64,000 nucleotides of DNA. Source: Moniliophthora roreri. Taxonomy: Eukaryota; Basidiomycota; Agaricomycetes; Agaricales; Marasmiaceae. Of this stretch, positions 59,494 through 64,000 are shown piece after piece (the first letter of the stretch is position 1; each line of letters starts with the position of its first letter). Below the pieces are notes generated by a model, which had not been told where the DNA came from, searched no databases, and was given only the letters and a program-made list of their open reading frames with translations. The translations under genes were made by a program, and so were the position numbers. The DNA lies in the NCBI GenBank assembly GCA_001466705.2, contig LATX02000187.1, forward strand, positions 1 through 64,000, written 5' to 3'.

Positions 59494-61822
59494 ATGAATG
59501 CCGTTCCCGCTCTCCCGACTGAACTCTTATCTTCCTGGTCAATACACTGGCACCACAGATCTCACTCCCATACCCCCCTCACCCCTCCCATGACTGCCAG
59601 TCTTGACCGCAGAAAAATGCCCATCCATACTACCCTTCCTCCGATTGCTTCATTCGACAAGCAAATCCTCAACCATCACAAGATTTCTGCAGTACCTCCT
59701 CGTGCGTTCACTCACTCTCTGCTCTCTGAATTTTTCTCATATTTTTCCGATTTTTTCTCCGCCAGTTACTCCTCCAGAAGATATACCCCCCCCACATTAC
59801 TCCCCTTCTCCTAATCGACTACCACCCATCGTCTCATACCCTTCAGACATGGTCGTCGACGACGTGATTGTAGAACCCAAAACCCAGCAACTGTTCTTTC
59901 TTGACTCCAACGTCGCGGTAGATTGGCTCGACTTTTCACGGACGCGTTCTGCACATTTTATCGCCGAAAAGACTTGCGAAATGATATGTTATCTCTGGTT
60001 CTCAGCACCTCCTTCAGATTCCCAATCACATTCAAAATCATATTCTCCAACTTTGACAAATTCACTACCCCTCTTCAGTCAACCCAACTCGGCGCATTCT
60101 CTCCAATTCAACCTGAACCCTGCCTTTGTTCAGTTCATGCAAAAGCTTCTCGAAACGACACAGGTGTCGCAGTCGGTGATAGTCTTGTCTCTGCATTACA
60201 TTTGGCGCTTGAAGGAGAGGAATCGGTTCACAACAGCAGCATCGGGCAGCGAGTTCCGGATAGCTGTAGCGGGCCTCATGATGGCCAACAAGTTCCTTGA
60301 CGAGTATGTTGTCTATTGTCTTGTCCTTGTTCATGTCTTTGACGCGTCATTTCTTGTTCTAGTAACACTTACACGAACAAGACCTGGTCAGAGGTCTCGG
60401 GTATTGATCTCAACGAGATTAACCGAATGGAACGGGAATTCCTTGTCGGAGTTGATTTCAACCTCTATGTCGACAAGGCTACCTACGAGACGTGGCTCAA
60501 CCTGCTCAAGGGTCTCGTGATGGCCAAGGAACGCGACGTTCAGCAGTTCCGCAAATCGAATCGTCGCAACGCGCGTAGCGTTAGGCAGCCTGGAAGTCAC
60601 ATCACCAACACGCCGTCACGCTACTCGTCATCGCGTTACCGTGCGCCAACTCACCGCGCACGTTCGACATCTCCATCATCACAAACAGCACGGTACTTGC
60701 CTCCCCAGTATACAGCAGCAGCAAATCTCTCTTCGCATCACACCCAGGCCCACGCTGACGTACATATACCTGTACCACGTGCAGCCGAACCTTGTACACC
60801 AGTCGTCCCAGATGCTGTGTCTGTACCCCGATCAGGCTCTAAGCGTACAGCGGAGGCCGCTTTCTCACCCACGTCAGCAAGCTTTTCCGATATCCCTACC
60901 AAACGCCCCGTTCCCATCTCGTTACAGATCCCAGAGTCATCTGGAACCATAGCAGGACCAAACTCAAGCTCTTACTCGCCATTAGATGTCCAGTCCTTTG
61001 AAAGGATGTCTATCGATTCCCCGGCAAAGACATTACCTCGTTCGTCATCACATGGCAGGCGGTCTGTTACTGGTCCTACCTCGTGGCCATCATCTTCCCC
61101 GACTAGGCAGACCTCGGTTCCAGAGACACTCGTTACCGCTTACGCTTTGGACGAAAGGCGGCGCAGTGCTGTACCTCAAGTAAGCTGTTGGCATCTTTAT
61201 CTGTTTCGTCATCAGTACTAAAGTTGACTATCCTTTTTTCTCTTTTAAGAACCTCTACTTTTACTCACTTGCCTGCTCCCCGATGGAAGATGAAGACCGA
61301 TCTAGAAAAGCACGACTGCGCTATCATCAGCCACCGCCACCGAGTACGACGTATCAACTACCCCCGAGGCCTGCATTACCGGCAAACATCCAGTCGGCGT
61401 CAACGAGTCCGAATGACGCCCACCTGTCTGTCCCGGTCCCCACGTCACTTCCACATTTCAATGACACTGTGTGGACAAGGTCTCAACCTCAGCCTCACCA
61501 AACACACTCGGCGCAATATCATCAACCTCAACCTCGTCACGCACCGCAAACTCAGTATTTGAGCTATTTGCCACCACCTCTACTTCATAACGCCGCACAT
61601 GAACCGCCGCGGTATCAGTACCAGCCCACGCAGACGCAGCAGACGAGGTTACCGCCGATGGAAGTTGAGGTTGAAAGTGGTGATGGGTATGCCAGCGATG
61701 ATAGTTCACCGGTACAGTCCGCGCCGTTCGCCAATGCTGGCCCACCTGGTGTAGGTGCTCAGTTTTACCCTACACCCGGGCCAGTACAACGCTATATGTG
61801 GCGAAGGAGTGTTTGTCAGTAA
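59494..61822 (+). CDS. Pho80/Pcl-type cyclin, 711 aa
   Basis: Regulatory cyclin for a Pho85-like kinase, probably linking nutrient or cell-cycle signals to phosphorylation. Exons 59494-59701, 59766-60303, 60363-61179, 61250-61822; sum 2136 nt. The exon 1 donor GTGCGT joins to LTPPEDIPPPHYSPSP. The cyclin box lies at about residues 170-300: FVQFMQKLLETTQVSQSVIV, LSLHYIWRLKERN, EFRIAVAGLMMANKFLDD, NTYTNKTWSEVSGI, INRMEREFLVGVDFNLYV, which is the Pcl/Pho80 pattern. The long C-terminal half is rich in Ser, Pro, Gln and His (many phosphorylatable SP/TP sites) and probably disordered. The start is the first ATG in the frame; a downstream ATG (59849) would also keep the box. Intact. Confidence 0.92.
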
Positions 61823-62220
61823 GGTCGGAGATTACATCTCGCATCTCGCTTGTTCATGTCTTGTCTTCTTGTTCTTTTCTCCGCGACACCCTACCCAACC
61901 CTTTGCCCCCCCACCACCCCAATTCTTCGACTTGATGTGCTTAATGCCTAGGTTTTACTGTTTCCGTTAGGGTTTTATCTCCTGCAGATTCGAATTCGGT
62001 TCTGACTTTTTTTTCTTTTTTTGGTTCATCTGTACATTTCGCACTCTGCATGCATCTCAACCGCACACAAGAACACTTTTCTTTTATACTCCATTCATCC
62101 ATTCATCAACTGCATTATAGTAGTATATATTCAACACACACGGTACACAACACACACACAATCAACCCAACCACACGCATTGTATCCATTGCAGACATAC
62201 CTTAAAGCCCTCCACAATTC

Positions 62221-62242
62221 TTTTTTTTTTTTTAAAAAAAAA
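62221..62242. repeat. T13 A9 palindromic homopolymer pair
   Basis: Thirteen T directly followed by nine A, a perfect AT snap-back. Confidence 0.9.
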
Positions 62243-63108
62243 GCACGCATGACGCTATGAGACGCCTCTTTTCGCTTTTTTTTCTTTCCCTGTATACCTA
62301 CGATCTTAGCGCACCTACTACTACTTACTCCTCCTACTACTACTACCGTTTTTTACCGTATAGTCTTTTTTTGGTCTCAAGCCCGGGGTTGAAAAATGTA
62401 GCAAAGCACCCCTCCCCCCACCCCCCTCTCTCTTGGTAGATAGAGTTACAGATACTTGATACAACCGAGTTGGAATTTCAGAAAGAACACGTATGAATAA
62501 TTTTTGCAGTGCATGATGTACAAACGTGTCTGGCAGCGCAGTGCGTTCCGTGGTACATAGCATTTTGACCGAAAGAGCGAGAGAGGGGGGGGTGAGTCAA
62601 GGAGAGGATCGAAAACAACTGTGAGACTGAGAGGAGCCAAGTTGGACACTTTTTTTGCGAAACACACGATCCCCTCGGCATGAACCCGCAGCAAGAGTTG
62701 GGAAGGGGAGGGGGCGTATGTTCCGCACCCGACGCCACGGTATACTATACACCACTGGCAGCCAAAAAGGAGAGGGAGCAACTCCCGCAGATTTCACTTC
62801 TGAAAGACTCAGAGGGGTTTAGCGCTACTTAGGAGGCTGAACATATCCCTTCCGAGGTCGGTTAAAGCGGTTCCGTTCGGAGCTCTTGGTGTGATGCGGC
62901 AAAGTCAGTCGGTCGGTCGGCTGGCTTCATCATCATCGTTGGGCTCTTGTGCGCATGTCCATGAAGAATGGAGCGGCTTTTTAAATTATTTTTCTTTTTT
63001 GTTACTCCTTGTCAGGGAAAAACATCCGCTAATAGGTTCGTTGAGGTGTTTATTGAATCGCATAAGAGTTTGCGTTCCCCTTGTCGCCGCATCATCCACT
63101 ATTACCCG

Positions 63109-63126
63109 TTTTTTTTTTTTTTTTTT
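63109..63126. repeat. T18 homopolymer
   Basis: Eighteen thymines in a row. Confidence 0.9.
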
Positions 63127-64000
63127 CCAACACAAGTAGAAGACCCCCCACGGATCAACTCTGTCTTCCCGCCCGCATCCAGAAGCAAGGGATGGGATGA
63201 CATTTTGGAGTAGCATGTTATTTCTAGTTGTTGCTGTATGTATGTACGAGAAGCGTAAAACGTGAATCGAGACATACCCCCTCTAGTCAAATATGATTTT
63301 GTGGCTCCTTGGCTCCTCAGATGATCAGGTTCCTGCGGTATGCGAATGCCAAATGGTGTGCAGATGGCGATCTCGTACCGGTTCAATAAAGCAAGTATTG
63401 ACGACGAGATGCCAATGTTTCCATCATCTGGGCGACCCAAAAACAAAAAAAAAAATAAAAATTTGAACTTCCGACAATGAGTACTCTAATTTAGGAATGT
63501 CCCATCTGGGTGACATACACAAGCGCTCGTCGGTTCCTGAGCTATGGGAAGGAGGGAAGGAAGTTGGTCAATCTGTGCTTCGACCTTCGATCTCTCAGAA
63601 GGCTTCTGTTATGCATCTTGGAGCTAAAAGATCACAGGCATAATTACTGTGTATCTGGGGGAATTGCGGGGCACGGACGCACTGCATTTCGATTTGATTC
63701 TTGAACCGTTTAGCGCATGCACAAAGCCGACAAAACGGTTCCATGTCTTAAATGGAGGTCTTGTGTTCTCCACTTGTTCAGCGGAACGCGTACCCATGGT
63801 ATCATTTCATTGCCGCACACACGCGCTCTCTCTGACTCGTAATGGTGATTAAAAAAGATGGTTGATCTTTGATGACTTGCAGCCACTGGTATGTATGTAA
63901 GGGACAACACGACTGGTAACCGAAATCTTCACTCATTCTGTCAAGAAGCGGGTTCGTTACTCCGCAGGTAGCTTCCAGGCCGGTGTGCTCGCTCGTAGAG

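Larger units (their letters stand above)
61823..64000. other. 3' flank and AT-rich terminal region
   Basis: After the cyclin stop the sequence is T-rich (3' UTR and terminator). The short frames here come from homopolymers and C-rich runs (62405-62435). A poly-T run next to a poly-A run (62221-62242) and an 18-T run (63109-63126) are listed separately. No gene is supported. Confidence 0.4.

Overview
The window is nuclear DNA of a basidiomycete fungus, most likely a mushroom-forming agaricomycete. Genes are split by many 45-65 nt introns and lie close together on both strands. The set includes FunK1-type kinases, a fungal phosphotransferase (APH-like) family, an MDAF...CaaX mating-pheromone precursor and a U6 snRNA. 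For six genes I worked out exon structures by eye; the exon sums are divisible by three and the reading frames close (SDR, RPB1, VPS27, the 490-aa membrane protein, MED9, the Pho80-type cyclin). The same holds for the UCH and the small secreted protein.

Region 1-24.1 kb (gene-dense). A short-chain dehydrogenase and a long-TIR MITE-like element come first. Then follow RPB1 (largest subunit of RNA polymerase II), VPS27 (ESCRT-0), a secreted/membrane mucin-like protein, MED9 (Mediator), a type-B carboxylesterase, a 14-TM-type MFS drug transporter and a MYST histone acetyltransferase with a chromo-barrel. RPB1 and VPS27 are divergent across a shared 0.5 kb promoter.

Region 24.2-31.2 kb (amplified and broken). 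A mosaic of partial FunK1 protein kinases (minus strand) and partial APH-like phosphotransferases (plus strand) is arranged as a repeating unit: FunK1 <- shared promoter -> APH. Four single N bases sit exactly where gene halves are missing, so the assembly has probably collapsed a longer tandem array.

Region 31.2-36.9 kb. A leukotriene-A4-hydrolase/aminopeptidase, an Arf GTPase-activating protein and a ubiquitin C-terminal hydrolase are packed tightly; the last two share a 101 bp bidirectional promoter. They are followed by a 40-codon lipopeptide pheromone precursor ending in a CaaX box.

Region 36.9-44.7 kb is gene-poor. It holds a small secreted protein, an inverted and frameshifted UDP-glycosyltransferase pseudogene and unexplained fragments. 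Region 44.7-48.8 kb has a monocarboxylate-type MFS transporter and a serine carboxypeptidase facing each other. Region 48.8-59.5 kb is almost free of genes apart from a U6 snRNA with an unusual tail. The last gene, 59.5-61.8 kb, is a Pho80/Pcl-type cyclin; after it come only low-complexity tracts.
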